The translations under genes and the position numbers were made by a program. 64,000 bases of DNA from contig CAKUOV010000002.1 in NCBI GenBank assembly GCA_934670115.1, forward strand, positions 1 through 64,000, read 5' to 3'. This document shows positions 36,227 to 44,328 of the stretch, piece by piece; position 1 is the stretch's first letter; every line of letters starts with the position of its first letter. The notes below the pieces were generated by a model. The model did not search any database. It saw nothing but the letters and a program-made list of their open reading frames with translations, and had not been told where the DNA came from. The DNA comes from an uncultured Eggerthellaceae bacterium. Its GTDB lineage: Bacteria; Actinomycetota; Coriobacteriia; Coriobacteriales; Eggerthellaceae.

Positions 36227-36375
36227 CCACGTTTTTTCAACAACCTGACTTTAAAAGCGGGCGACGCGGGCCCGAATAGGGCCAAACGTCCTTGAAAGCG
36301 GCCGCCATGGGTCGAGCAAGGCTGAGTGTCCTTAAAAACGAGCGTTGCGGCGCCGTGTGAGTGCAGCAGCTTTAC

Positions 36376-36533
36376 AAAATCGTTCACAGTTCTTCATTTT
36401 CGGACGTTTAATCCGTTTAACTTCGATTTTTCGATAACGGTGAACGATTTTCATTGAACTGCCGTTGGATTGCGAATAAAACGAAGGCCGACGACTCAGG
36501 TTGACTGAATCGTCGGCCTTGCTGGTTGCGAAA
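36376..36533. repeat. 158-bp palindromic repeat, long form, copy 2
   Basis: Same orientation and length as 30457-30614. It contains both the AAAATCGTTCACAGTTCTT hairpin and the AAGGCCGACGA/TCGTCGGCCTT hairpin (36484-36520). It lies between the chaperone gene and the convergent MFS gene, which may use the second hairpin as a terminator. Confidence 0.88.
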
Positions 36534-36626
36534 TGTATGAGCAGCAGGGCTGCTGCAGTGGTGTGCCTCTGTGCGCTCTTGCCAGCATACCGTTGCTGCA
36601 CCTGTGTTAGTGCCCTCGCAGGCGCG

Positions 36627-37859
36627 TTACTTCTTGGGCATGCGCGCCAAGAACACAATACCCACGATGAACAGGACCGCAATGGAAAGCACACCCAAGC
36701 TGGCGTTTCCCGTGACCTGCGTGAATACCGACATCAAGAACGTGCCCAGAATGGCAGCGTACTTGCCGAAAATGTCGAAGAAGCCGTAGTACTCGTTCGC
36801 GTGATCTTTGGGGATAAGCTTGCCGAACTCCGAGCGCGAAAGCGCCTGGATGCCGCCTTGGAACAGGCCCACGGCAAACGCCAGAATCCAGAACTCAAGG
36901 GCGGAACGCAGCAAGAATGCTGCGAACAGCGTGATGCACAAGTACGCAAACACCGCGATGCAAAGCATCTTGCGTGTGCCGAACTTTCCCGCCAGCTTGC
37001 CGTACGCAATAGCAGACGGGAATGCCACGAACTGCGTCATAAGCAGGGCCAATACAAGTTGTGTAGCGTCAATGCCCAAGTCGGTGCCGTAGCTGGTGGA
37101 CATCTTAATAATAGTATGCACGCCGTCGATGTAGAAGAAGTATGCAATCACGAAATACAGCAAGCGCTTGTCCTTCGCAATGCTCTTGAGCGTAGTGACA
37201 AGGCCGCGCATTACTTCGCCCAGCTTAATGCCGGTGCCATCGTCTTCCTTATAGTTGACCTGATGAACGTTGCGCACCAGCGGCAAGCTGAACACGAACC
37301 ACCAAACGGCGGTAATCAGGAACGCGATTTTCATGCCGGTAGACATGTCAATGCCGAAATTCGACCCGAACAGCACAATCACCAAGCTGGCGATAAACGG
37401 CAGGCATGAACCGATGTAGCCCCACGCGTAGCCGTGCGAGGAAACCATGTCCAGGCGGTCGTCGCTTTCGGCGGCGTCAACCAGGAACGCATCGTAGAAA
37501 ACCATCGAGCCGTTCAGCATAACGGCGGCAACCACGTACAGAATCAAAAACGGCAGCGCTTGGCTGGGGAACCCAAGAAGCGCGCAGCAAATCACGCCGA
37601 TAATGACCGTGCCCATGAAGAACTTCTTCTTGTTGCCTTTGTAGTCGGCCAGGCTTCCTAAAATGGGCATGAGCAGAGCCAAGATGAGCGACGCAACGGT
37701 TTCCGCGTATCCCCATGCCACTACCACGGATGAGCCGGGTTCGGCAATCGACTTGAAATAAACGGGAATCAGTGCGGAGGAAAGAAGGACGAAGGCGGAA
37801 TTCCCCACGTCGTAGAGGACCCAGCTTTTCTCCTGCTTGGTCATTTTAGTTTTTGCCAC
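36627..37859 (-). CDS. MFS transporter, UMF1/Atg22-like family
   Basis: 410 residues with about 12 transmembrane helices. The start (KSWVLYDVGNSAFVLLSSALIPVYF) and the LADYKGNKKKFF loop after the second helix pair fit the UMF1/Atg22-like branch of the major facilitator superfamily. The yeast relative Atg22 exports amino acids from the vacuole; the bacterial substrate is unknown. The start is GTG at 37859 with AAAGGAG about 6 nt upstream. It converges on the molybdoenzyme operon and diverges from the phospholipase-like gene; the 248-base intergene shows only A/T-rich promoter-like sequence. Confidence 0.82.
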   Translation of the reverse strand: MAKTKMTKQEKSWVLYDVGNSAFVLLSSALIPVYFKSIAEPGSSVVVAWGYAETVASLILALLMPILGSLADYKGNKKKFFMGTVIIGVICCALLGFPSQALPFLILYVVAAVMLNGSMVFYDAFLVDAAESDDRLDMVSSHGYAWGYIGSCLPFIASLVIVLFGSNFGIDMSTGMKIAFLITAVWWFVFSLPLVRNVHQVNYKEDDGTGIKLGEVMRGLVTTLKSIAKDKRLLYFVIAYFFYIDGVHTIIKMSTSYGTDLGIDATQLVLALLMTQFVAFPSAIAYGKLAGKFGTRKMLCIAVFAYLCITLFAAFLLRSALEFWILAFAVGLFQGGIQALSRSEFGKLIPKDHANEYYGFFDIFGKYAAILGTFLMSVFTQVTGNASLGVLSIAVLFIVGIVFLARMPKK

Positions 37860-38107
37860 AAGTGCTCCTTTGCAAAGCTATCGGTCAAATTTACCGAATG
37901 GAATCAAAACGGTTAAAAACTACAATCCACGCGTTTGGGCGTACCTGCTCATTGTATAGTTATGCCCAACAAAGAAAAAGGACGACTCCGTTTTTTTGTC
38001 ACTTTGATTTTGCACTGTCTTTACGCTTCTTTTGCATGGGAAAAGCGCCAAAGGCATAACATACGCGTCGAAGACATGAAGGCGAAACGGAGTGAAGGGA
38101 GAAGATT

Positions 38108-39058
38108 ATGCCCGCCATTATCACTCATGATCTTTTTGGAGAAGCCGTTTACGAAGGCGACGCGTATTTTATTGGGATCGATCCCGAGCAGCGCTTTGCC
38201 TTTCTTCTGGGAAATCAGGGGCCTGACCCGCTGTTTTACGCGCGCGCGAATCCGAGCATTTCGGAGTTTTCATCGCTGGGCAGCATTATGCACAGCCAGG
38301 ATACCGATAAGATCTTGATGGCGTTCCATGATGCGCTGGATACTCTTGCCCCTGATGAGAAGCCTATTGGACGTGCCTATCTTTTGGGATTCCTGTGTCA
38401 CTACTTGCTTGATTCCACGGTTCATCCGCTGGTGTATGCGAACCAATATGCCATATGCGACGCGGGCGTTGAGGGCTTGACGCGCAAGAACGGCAACGAG
38501 ATTCATGCCGTTATCGAGAGCGAATTCGACGAAGTGATGCTGTTCAAGCGCACGGGCAAGACGGTTGCCACGTTCAAGCCATATAAGGAAATTCTGCAGG
38601 CAAGCGATGAAACGCTCACGATTATTGGCAAGCTGTACTCGTATATGGCGGTCATGGTGTTCCAGCGCAGCATGCAAATCGATGTTTTCCGCAAGTCGGT
38701 TAAAGCGTTTCGCCTGGTGCAGAGCGTCTTTTATTCGCGTACGGGCATGAAGCGCTCGCTTCTTGCGCGCGTGGAAGAGCTGGCGCGTCCGTATTCGTTC
38801 TATCGATCGATGTCGCATCGTGCACTGGAAGCGACTGAGTGCGAATTCGATAACCACGAAGGCAACGCGTGGGTGAACCCCTTTACGAAGCAGAAATCCA
38901 CGGCAAGCTTGGATCGGCTCTTTGACCAGGCGAAAGCGCGTGTGGGTGCGGCGTTTGCGCTGTTCGACACCGACGAGTTCACGCCTGAAGCTGCGCATGT
39001 CATTACGGGTGGTTTGAATTTCTCGGGCAATCATTTGCCAGGCGAAACGGTTGAATAG
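38108..39058 (+). CDS. Zinc-dependent phospholipase C-like protein
   Basis: 316 residues. It starts MPAIITHDLFGEAV and carries GNQGPDPLFY and FLCHYLLDSTVHPL, the His/Asp-rich pattern of the zinc-dependent phospholipase C/D-like family. No signal peptide is seen, so a secreted lipase role is doubtful and a cytoplasmic metal-dependent hydrolase is possible. GGAGAAGATT precedes the ATG. The next gene begins at or just after its stop codon, suggesting cotranscription. Confidence 0.75.
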   Translation: MPAIITHDLFGEAVYEGDAYFIGIDPEQRFAFLLGNQGPDPLFYARANPSISEFSSLGSIMHSQDTDKILMAFHDALDTLAPDEKPIGRAYLLGFLCHYLLDSTVHPLVYANQYAICDAGVEGLTRKNGNEIHAVIESEFDEVMLFKRTGKTVATFKPYKEILQASDETLTIIGKLYSYMAVMVFQRSMQIDVFRKSVKAFRLVQSVFYSRTGMKRSLLARVEELARPYSFYRSMSHRALEATECEFDNHEGNAWVNPFTKQKSTASLDRLFDQAKARVGAAFALFDTDEFTPEAAHVITGGLNFSGNHLPGETVE

Positions 39059-39059
39059 C

Positions 39060-39797
39060 GTGAGTGACGAAGCTGCGCGCGCCGGCGGTGCTGTGGGGGC
39101 TGCAGCGGGCCCAGGCGCTCATGCTGTCGCTGGTGTTGCGCGGGCGGGCGGGCGCTGCGTGCCGGCGGACGGGAGCGGCGCTTCGGACGCCAGCGCGGAT
39201 GCGTTCCCTGTGGGCGTGGAGCCGCTCGAGGCGTTTTTCGCGCGCGTGCCACGTTTCGCGCTTGCGTTTTCCGGTGGCGCCGATTCCGCCTGCCTTTTGG
39301 GCGCTGCGGCAAAAGCGGGCTGCCAAGTGAAATCGTACCTGGTCAAAACAGCGTTTCAGCCAAATGCCGATGTGGCGGATGCACGGCGTGTTGCCGCTGA
39401 GTGGGGTGTGCCGCTTGAGGTTATTTATGCCGATGTGCTATCCCAGCCTGCTATTACGGCGAATCCACCCGACCGTTGCTATCACTGTAAGACGTTCATT
39501 TTCGGAACTATCGAAAAGCACGCGCGGTCCGATGGCTATTCCGTTTTATGCGACGGCACGAACGCAACCGATAATCCGGCGCGCCGCCCCGGCTTTCGCG
39601 CGCTGGCGGAGCTGGGCGTTGTTTCGCCGCTGCGTCGTGCGGGGCTCGCAAAAGACGAAGTGCGTGCGCTGGGCAGAAGCGTTGGCGTGAGTCTAGCGGA
39701 TAAGCCGAGCTTTTCGTGCTATGCCGTGCATGCTCCCGCAGGGCAGCCGCTTACCAAGGAAGTGTTGCGCCAAGTCGCAGCGTCGTTCTGCCCTTAA
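39060..39797 (+). CDS. Short LarE-like PP-loop protein, lacking the usual C-terminal part
   Basis: About 245 residues from GTG 39060 (TTG 39051, overlapping the previous gene, is an alternative). The first 60 residues are Ala/Gly-rich. Then comes a PP-loop ATPase core with SGGADSA, the NPPDRCYHCK motif of LarE, CDGTNATDN, and KPSFSCYAVHAPAG, whose Cys aligns with the sulfur-donating Cys region. LarE makes the nickel-pincer cofactor of lactate racemase. Here the protein ends right after REVLRQVAASFCP-like sequence, roughly 70 residues before a normal LarE end, and larA, larB and larC are absent. It may be a truncated LarE or a distinct sulfur-transfer PP-loop protein. Confidence 0.7.
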   Translation: MSDEAARAGGAVGAAAGPGAHAVAGVARAGGRCVPADGSGASDASADAFPVGVEPLEAFFARVPRFALAFSGGADSACLLGAAAKAGCQVKSYLVKTAFQPNADVADARRVAAEWGVPLEVIYADVLSQPAITANPPDRCYHCKTFIFGTIEKHARSDGYSVLCDGTNATDNPARRPGFRALAELGVVSPLRRAGLAKDEVRALGRSVGVSLADKPSFSCYAVHAPAGQPLTKEVLRQVAASFCP

Positions 39798-40021
39798 ATC
39801 TCGGTGAACTCGTACGAATAGCCAATGGCACCATTGTCGAACAGGTACACAATCTGGCCTGTTGATGTGACTTCCTTCGAGAACTTGGGGAAGTCCGCGC
39901 CGTGTTTCGCGCGAAGGTACTCGTCGGGGCTTTCGATCTCGACTTCTTCGAAATGGGTCATTGCCTCGTTTGGTCCACCGCAAGCATTCCAGCTTTTGAT
40001 TGCGATTTCGTATTCTTTCAT
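39794..40021 (-). CDS. Small acidic protein of unknown function
   Basis: 75 residues from an ATG preceded by AAGGGAGGGC, a good ribosome-binding site. The sequence is acidic in the middle and ends in a YLFDNGAIGYSYEFTEI-type beta segment. I do not recognise a family. Its stop overlaps the end of the LarE-like gene on the other strand by four bases. The ribosome-binding site and normal composition support it as a real gene. Confidence 0.5.
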   Translation of the reverse strand: MKEYEIAIKSWNACGGPNEAMTHFEEVEIESPDEYLRAKHGADFPKFSKEVTSTGQIVYLFDNGAIGYSYEFTEI

Positions 40022-40442
40022 GATGCCCTCCCTTTTGCTCTTCATCTGGCAGTTTGTTCTGTAGGCCTTTGTTTTTGCCGCTGGTTTGCAATGATGTTCA
40101 ACGGCTCTTATGTCCTTGAAGATTCTACCTTATCGTGCGACAACCGATAAGCGAAAAATACGCGTATCGAAGTTGGAAAAGAAATTTTTCTTGACGTAAA
40201 GTTAACTTGAGGTGGTTCAATAGGGATATGCATTTTTTTAGAGGAGCACGAGCTGGGATTGCAGGTTACAGGTTCGCAGGTGCGGGTCGCAGGACGCGGG
40301 TTTGTGGGTCGCAGGTGCGAATCGCAGGACGCGGGTTCGCAGGCGCGGATCGCGGGCGCGAATCGCAGGGCGCGGGTTCGCTCGGAAGCCCAAATTGCAA
40401 GACCAGTTTCGCGGGAGTGCGGTATAGAAGAGAGGACCTTCC
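40022..40442. repeat. Gene-free stretch with degenerate tandem repeats
   Basis: 40022-40250 is A/T-richer and holds promoter-like sequence but no gene. About 40255-40400 is a run of degenerate repeats of roughly 14-28 bases built on GGTTCGCAGGTGCGG and GTCGCAGGACGCGGG. The array ends about 40 bases before the next gene. It looks like slippage-prone DNA, not coding sequence. Confidence 0.6.
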
Positions 40443-41579
40443 ATGCTTTATAAAAAATTTCAAGATGAGGAATTGTCCGTTTTCGCTATGGGCTGCATGC
40501 GTCTGCCCGTTGTCGATGGCGACGATACGAATATAAATGAGCAGGCCGCGGCGGAGATGATTGCGTACGCGATTGAGCATGGCGTGACGTATTTCGACAC
40601 CGCGTGGGGCTATCATGGTGGCAATTCGGAGCGCGTGGTGGGCAAGGTTTTGGCTCAGTATCCGCGCGAATCGTTCAACTTGGCAAGCAAATTCCCTGGC
40701 TACGATCTGGCGAACATGGGTAAAACGGAAGAGATCTTCGAAGAGCAGCTGCGCAAGTGCGGCGTGGATTACTTCGACTTTTACTTGGTGCACAACGTGT
40801 GCGAGATGAATATCGAGCAGTATTTGGACGACGCGCAATACGGCACGCTCAGCTACCTGATTGAGCAGAAGAAGCGCGGACGCATTCGTCACCTGGGCTT
40901 TTCTGCGCACGGAACGGCGGAGACCATCCGTCGGTTCCTGGAAGCGTATGGCCAGCACATGGAGTTTTGCCAGCTGCAGCTGAACTACCTTGATTACACA
41001 TTCCAAGATACGAAGGGCAAAATGGCGGTTGCGCAGGAGTGGGGCCTGCCCATTTGGGTCATGGAGCCGTTGCGCGGCGGCAGCTTGTGCAAACTGTCGG
41101 TGGAAGAGGAAGCGAAGCTGCGCGCGCTGCATCCCGATTGGTCGGCGGTTGAGTGGGCGCTGCGTTGGCTGCAGGCGCAGCCCGAGGTGACGTGCATTTT
41201 GTGCGGATCGTCTACGCTGGAGCAGATTTCCCAGAATATTGCGCTGTTGAGCGAGGAAAAACCGCTGGGCGAACAGGACTTTTCCACGTTGCAAGAGATT
41301 GTTGACGCGCGTGTTAAGGAAAACGTTCAGCCGTGCACGAAGTGCCGCTACTGCGTTTCGCATTGCCCGATTGGCATTGACATTCCCTGGATGTTGGAGC
41401 TGTACAACGAGCACAAGTTGAGCGGCGGTGGGTTCATTGCCCCCATGGCGCTTGCCGCGGTGGAGGAAGGGAAGAAACCGGCGGACTGCATTGCGTGCGG
41501 TGCCTGCGCGGCGGTATGCCCTCAGCAGATTGACATCCCTGGCGTTTTGGCGGACTTCACGAAGCTGCTGGCTGAGTAG
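40443..41579 (+). CDS. Aldo/keto reductase with C-terminal 2x[4Fe-4S] ferredoxin domain
   Basis: 378 residues; paralogue of 604-1746. The barrel keeps the catalytic tetrad: Asp and Tyr in FDTAWGY, Lys in ASKF, His in VHNV. The tail has CTKCRYCVSHC and CIACGACAAVC, each followed by a Pro-Ile/Gln-Ile-type segment, for two clusters. Such proteins are abundant in anaerobes, and their substrates are mostly unknown. AGAGAGGACC precedes the ATG. The bases around its stop codon (CTGGCTGAGTAGCGCTT) recur after the toxin gene at 42518. Confidence 0.88.
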   Translation: MLYKKFQDEELSVFAMGCMRLPVVDGDDTNINEQAAAEMIAYAIEHGVTYFDTAWGYHGGNSERVVGKVLAQYPRESFNLASKFPGYDLANMGKTEEIFEEQLRKCGVDYFDFYLVHNVCEMNIEQYLDDAQYGTLSYLIEQKKRGRIRHLGFSAHGTAETIRRFLEAYGQHMEFCQLQLNYLDYTFQDTKGKMAVAQEWGLPIWVMEPLRGGSLCKLSVEEEAKLRALHPDWSAVEWALRWLQAQPEVTCILCGSSTLEQISQNIALLSEEKPLGEQDFSTLQEIVDARVKENVQPCTKCRYCVSHCPIGIDIPWMLELYNEHKLSGGGFIAPMALAAVEEGKKPADCIACGACAAVCPQQIDIPGVLADFTKLLAE

Positions 41580-41678
41580 CGCTTACAGGGCGCACGCGGC
41601 GGTTCGATGCTGCGCTGCGACCTGGGCCCGTGCGTCTGTGGGTGCCGCCGGCGTGTGTGGCGGAGGGACGCTGGGCGG
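41568..41678 (+). repeat. GC-rich direct repeat, left copy, before the toxin-antitoxin pair
   Basis: It shares blocks with 42518-42639: CTGGC.GAGTAGCGCTT, GCGGTTCG, CCGTGCGTCTGTGGGTGCCG and GGGACGCTGGGCGG, in the same order. It overlaps the end of the aldo/keto reductase gene. Confidence 0.7.
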
Positions 41679-41713
41679 GCGTGATGCGGCCCGGGGTCCC
41701 TTCGCTCGCCCGC

Positions 41714-41767
41714 TTGACGTGGGATTATCGCGGTGGTATCCTATCTGTAAGACGTCTTACAGATAGG
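41714..41767 (+). promoter_or_regulatory. Promoter with 28-bp palindromic operator for the toxin-antitoxin pair
   Basis: TTGACG (41714-41719), 17 bases, then TATCCT (41737-41742). The segment 41740-41767 is a perfect 28-bp palindrome (half CCTATCTGTAAGAC). It covers part of the -10, the start site and the TAGGAG ribosome-binding site, as expected for autorepression by an RHH antitoxin. Confidence 0.8.
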
Positions 41768-41775
41768 AGTACGCT

Positions 41776-42087
41776 ATGGAGAGCGCGGTCATTAATGCTC
41801 GGGTTCCTGTTGCAAAACGCGATGCGGCAAAAGGGATTTTACGGTCGCTGGGTAAAACGCCGACCGACCTGATAAACGGTGCGTACGATTACCTTCTTTC
41901 TGAGGGCAAGCTTCCTGCGGCTCGTCAGGTTTCTTCTTCTGCCGATGAAAAGCAAAAGCGTATGGATGCGTTTCGGTCGTTTGTGCAGGACTCCTCGTTT
42001 TCGGTTGACTGGGGCAGCGATGCCGACATGAGCTACAAAGATTTGCTAGCGCAGGCGCGAGAGGAAAAATATGAATCTCTTGCTTGA
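41776..42087 (+). CDS. RelB/DinJ-type ribbon-helix-helix antitoxin
   Basis: 103 residues. The N-terminus (SAVINARVPVAKRDAAKGILRSLGKTPTDLIN) fits a RelB/DinJ ribbon-helix-helix DNA-binding domain, and the acidic C-terminal tail would wrap the toxin. It overlaps the PIN toxin gene by 17 bases. The promoter palindrome supports autoregulation. RelB-type antitoxins more often pair with RelE-fold toxins; here the partner is a PIN nuclease, a less usual combination. Confidence 0.87.
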   Translation: MESAVINARVPVAKRDAAKGILRSLGKTPTDLINGAYDYLLSEGKLPAARQVSSSADEKQKRMDAFRSFVQDSSFSVDWGSDADMSYKDLLAQAREEKYESLA

Positions 42088-42517
42088 TACCTGTGTCTTT
42101 ATTGATTATTTAGGCAGGAAAGAGCCGTTTTTCTCTGCCGCCGAGCAAGTGATTGCTGCGGGATTTTTCGGCGATGCAAAGTTGTGGCTTCCCGTGCAAA
42201 GCTTGACCGATGCATTTTACGTTCTGCGTAAGTATATTCCGGCGGACAAATTGCAATCCATGCTTAAAACGGTTTGTGCGCATATTTCGCTTGTGGATTT
42301 ATGCGCCCAGGATTCGTTGCGCGCGCTTTCGCTGGGGTGGAGCGATATCGAAGATTGCCAAGTGGCGCTTGCTGCGGAAAAGGCCAAGGCGGATTATCTT
42401 ATTACCCGCGATGTAAAAGGCTTCGCGCGGTCGCTTGTTCCGCCCATGAGCCCCGAGAATTGGCTGCAAATGACGAGGGATACGCAAGGCTTGAGCTACG
42501 AGATGGTTGATTGGTAG
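42071..42517 (+). CDS. PIN-domain toxin (VapC-like RNase)
   Basis: 148 residues. It starts MNLLLDTCVFIDYLGR with the first catalytic Asp. Further acidic residues occur in SLTDAF, SDIEDCQVALAAEKAKAD and ITRDVKGF, the PIN pattern of about four acidic metal ligands. PIN toxins cleave RNA, often tRNA or rRNA. It is translated with the overlapping antitoxin. The right-hand GC-rich direct repeat begins at the base after its stop codon. Confidence 0.88.
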   Translation: MNLLLDTCVFIDYLGRKEPFFSAAEQVIAAGFFGDAKLWLPVQSLTDAFYVLRKYIPADKLQSMLKTVCAHISLVDLCAQDSLRALSLGWSDIEDCQVALAAEKAKADYLITRDVKGFARSLVPPMSPENWLQMTRDTQGLSYEMVDW

Positions 42518-42639
42518 CTGGCGGAGTAGCGCTTTCAAGTTGGCGGGGTGGCGCTTACGGGGCGCCCGCTGCGGTTCGGCCCGGGTCCGTGCGTCTGTGG
42601 GTGCCGCAGGCGTGCGCAGCGGTCGGGGACGCTGGGCGG
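42518..42639 (+). repeat. GC-rich direct repeat, right copy, after the toxin-antitoxin pair
   Basis: Counterpart of 41568-41678, with about 20 extra bases near its left end. A further partial echo (CAGGGACGCTGGGCAGG) lies near 42665-42681. Confidence 0.7.
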
Positions 42640-42780
42640 ACGACGATGCCGAGTGTGTGCGGCGGACAGGGACGCTGGGCAGGTGTGAGCCACTCGAATC
42701 CGCGCGACGCCTCCCAGCTGTGATACGTGCCGCGGGTGTTACGCAATGTGAAAAGCTCGCGGTCAGACGCGAAAAAGTTG

Positions 42781-42808
42781 TTGACATTCGCCTATCAGGC
42801 GCTATCAT
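42781..42808 (+). promoter_or_regulatory. Promoter of rplJ-rplL
   Basis: TTGACA (42781-42786), 16 bases, then TATCAT (42803-42808). This is the strongest -35/-10 pair in the window and precedes the L10 leader. Confidence 0.75.
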
Positions 42809-42844
42809 ATATGGGCTGCAAAAATGTAGCAAAGGAATTCGTTC

Positions 42845-42970
42845 CGCTGCCAAAGACAGCTGGCACCGAAAGGTTTAATCGCAATTGCGGCCTGCCGAGG
42901 TGGTCATGACGTGCGAATATGTGCGATTTTCACGACCCCTGCTGTCTTATGACACGCAGGGGTTGTTTTA
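42845..42970 (+). promoter_or_regulatory. Ribosomal protein L10 leader
   Basis: The segment contains AAGACAGCTGGCACCG and CCTGCCGAGGT with the spacing of the L10 leader RNA, which binds the L10(L12)4 complex. It ends in ACCCCTGC/GCAGGGGT (42935-42963) followed by TGTTTTA, an attenuator-like hairpin. This gives feedback control of rplJ and rplL. Confidence 0.85.
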
Positions 42971-43021
42971 TACGATCCCTCTTGCGCGGAACCTGTTGGC
43001 GCAAAGAAGGAGGTGTACGAT

Positions 43022-43507
43022 ATGCCAAATGCACAAAACGTTGCCGCTCTTGAGCAGCTGAAGGCTGACCTGCAGGGCGTTACTGCTGTTTGGGCTATTT
43101 CTTTCAACGGCCTGTCCGTTAAGGATTCCGAGACCCTTCGTCGCAGTGTTCGCGAAGCAGGCGCTGTTATGAAGGTGTGCAAGAACACCTTGATGCATCG
43201 CGCTCTTGCTGATCTGGACATGGCAAACATGGACTCCATTCTTGAAGGTCCTTCCGCTTTTGTTTTTACTTCCGAAGACCCCGTTGCTGCCGCTAAGGCC
43301 ATCAAGGACTTCGCAAAGGGAAACGAGGCTGTTGTCCTTAAGGGTGGTTTGATGGACGGCGCATTCCAGGACGCTGCTGCTGCAGAAGTTATTGCTTCTC
43401 TTCCTTCCAAGGATCAGCTGCTCGGCCAGATTGCTTGCTCTCTCACCGGTGTTGCTTCTCAGCTGGCTATCGCCATTGGCGAAATGTCCGAAAAGGAAGC
43501 TGCATAA
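43022..43507 (+). CDS. rplJ: Ribosomal protein L10 (uL10)
   Basis: 161 residues. It anchors the L7/L12 stalk to 23S rRNA. FNGLSVKDSETLRRSVREAG and YKVCKNTL-like KVCKNTLMHRAL, then GPSAFVFTSEDPVAAAK, are family sequence. The ATG at 43022 follows AAGGAGG. Ala codons are largely GCT/GCA rather than the GCG and GCC common elsewhere in the window, as expected for a very highly expressed gene. rplK and rplA are not upstream here, so the unit is rplJ-rplL alone. Confidence 0.96.
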   Translation: MPNAQNVAALEQLKADLQGVTAVWAISFNGLSVKDSETLRRSVREAGAVMKVCKNTLMHRALADLDMANMDSILEGPSAFVFTSEDPVAAAKAIKDFAKGNEAVVLKGGLMDGAFQDAAAAEVIASLPSKDQLLGQIACSLTGVASQLAIAIGEMSEKEAA

Positions 43508-43608
43508 AACTTGCCGCCTAGCGTGGCAAACTGAAGTCCACCAAAAGGTGGCAAAAGAAAATATACGTATCGTCGCTTAATATGAGCGACCCTCGAAAGG
43601 AAACCAAA

Positions 43609-43980
43609 ATGGCTCTTACTAATGAAGAGATTATTGAGGCTCTTAAGGAGAAGACCCTCATTGAACTCGCCGAGCTTCGCGACCTGATCTGCGAGACCTT
43701 CGGCGTTACCGCTACTGCTGCTGTTGCTGTTGCTGCTGGTGACGGTGCCGCCGCTGCTGCTGAAGAGAAGACCGAGTTCGACGTTGTTCTCGAAGGCTTC
43801 GGCGACAACAAGATCCCCGTTATCAAGATTGTTCGCGAGCTGACCGGTCTGGGCTTGAAGGAAGCTAAGGAAATGGTCGAGGGTACTCCTAAGGCTATTC
43901 TCGAGGCTCAGCCTAAGGACAAGGCAGAGGAAGCAAAGGCAAAGCTGGAAGAGGCTGGCGCTGCTGTTTCCTTGAAGTAA
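43609..43980 (+). CDS. rplL: Ribosomal protein L7/L12 (bL12)
   Basis: 123 residues. The N-terminal dimerisation helix pair (MALTNEEIIEALKEKTLIELAEL), an Ala-rich hinge (about 45-55) and the C-terminal factor-binding domain (EKTEFDVVLEGFGDNKIPVIKIVRE, LKEAKEMVEG) are all present. CGAAAGGAAA precedes the ATG. The 101-base gap after rplJ contains two short hairpins (TTGCC/GGCAA and CCACC/GGTGG). Confidence 0.97.
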   Translation: MALTNEEIIEALKEKTLIELAELRDLICETFGVTATAAVAVAAGDGAAAAAEEKTEFDVVLEGFGDNKIPVIKIVRELTGLGLKEAKEMVEGTPKAILEAQPKDKAEEAKAKLEEAGAAVSLK

Positions 43981-44004
43981 GTTTTACTCCAAGAGCATTC
44001 CTGG

Positions 44005-44030
44005 GAGCCACCCTTCGGGGTGGCTCTTTT
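44005..44030 (+). terminator. Intrinsic terminator after rplL
   Basis: GAGCCACCC, loop TTCG, GGGTGGCTC, then TTTT. It is a strong GC stem with a stable tetraloop. Confidence 0.93.
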
Positions 44031-44128
44031 GCGTTTTCGGGGGGGGATGCATCTCGTTCAGCGCTTTTTTGGGCTTTCAGGATCTTCCGATTGACTCATT
44101 CTTCCGTCTCCTGAACTGCTTGTTTTTC

Positions 44129-44204
44129 AAAATCGTTCACAGTTCTTAAAAAATTGATGTTTAACGAAACAAACCTTCGAAATTCAAGAACTGTGAACGA
44201 TTTT
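44129..44204. repeat. 76-bp palindromic repeat, short form, copy 3
   Basis: Perfect 19-bp arms AAAATCGTTCACAGTTCTT and AAGAACTGTGAACGATTTT around a 38-base A/T-rich loop. It is related to the left part of 30457 and 36376. It lies between rplL and the convergent luxR gene. The following 25 bases resemble those after the copy at 48387. Confidence 0.9.
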
Positions 44205-44291
44205 ATGCATAGGTTGAGGTTATGGAGGTTGTTTACTGCGTTGGGATTCTGGGAAAGCGGGATTGCAGCAAAGAAAATGATATCGAGTATG

Positions 44292-44321
44292 AAAAAGGCG
44301 GCTCCGAGGATCCACCCAGAG
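44292..44321 (-). terminator. Terminator of the LuxR gene (minus strand)
   Basis: Read on the minus strand, GGTGGATCC, loop TCG, GGAGCCGCC (wobble pair and one mismatch) is followed by TTTTT. It starts about 10 bases after the luxR stop. Confidence 0.7.
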
Positions 44322-44328
44322 TATGCGA

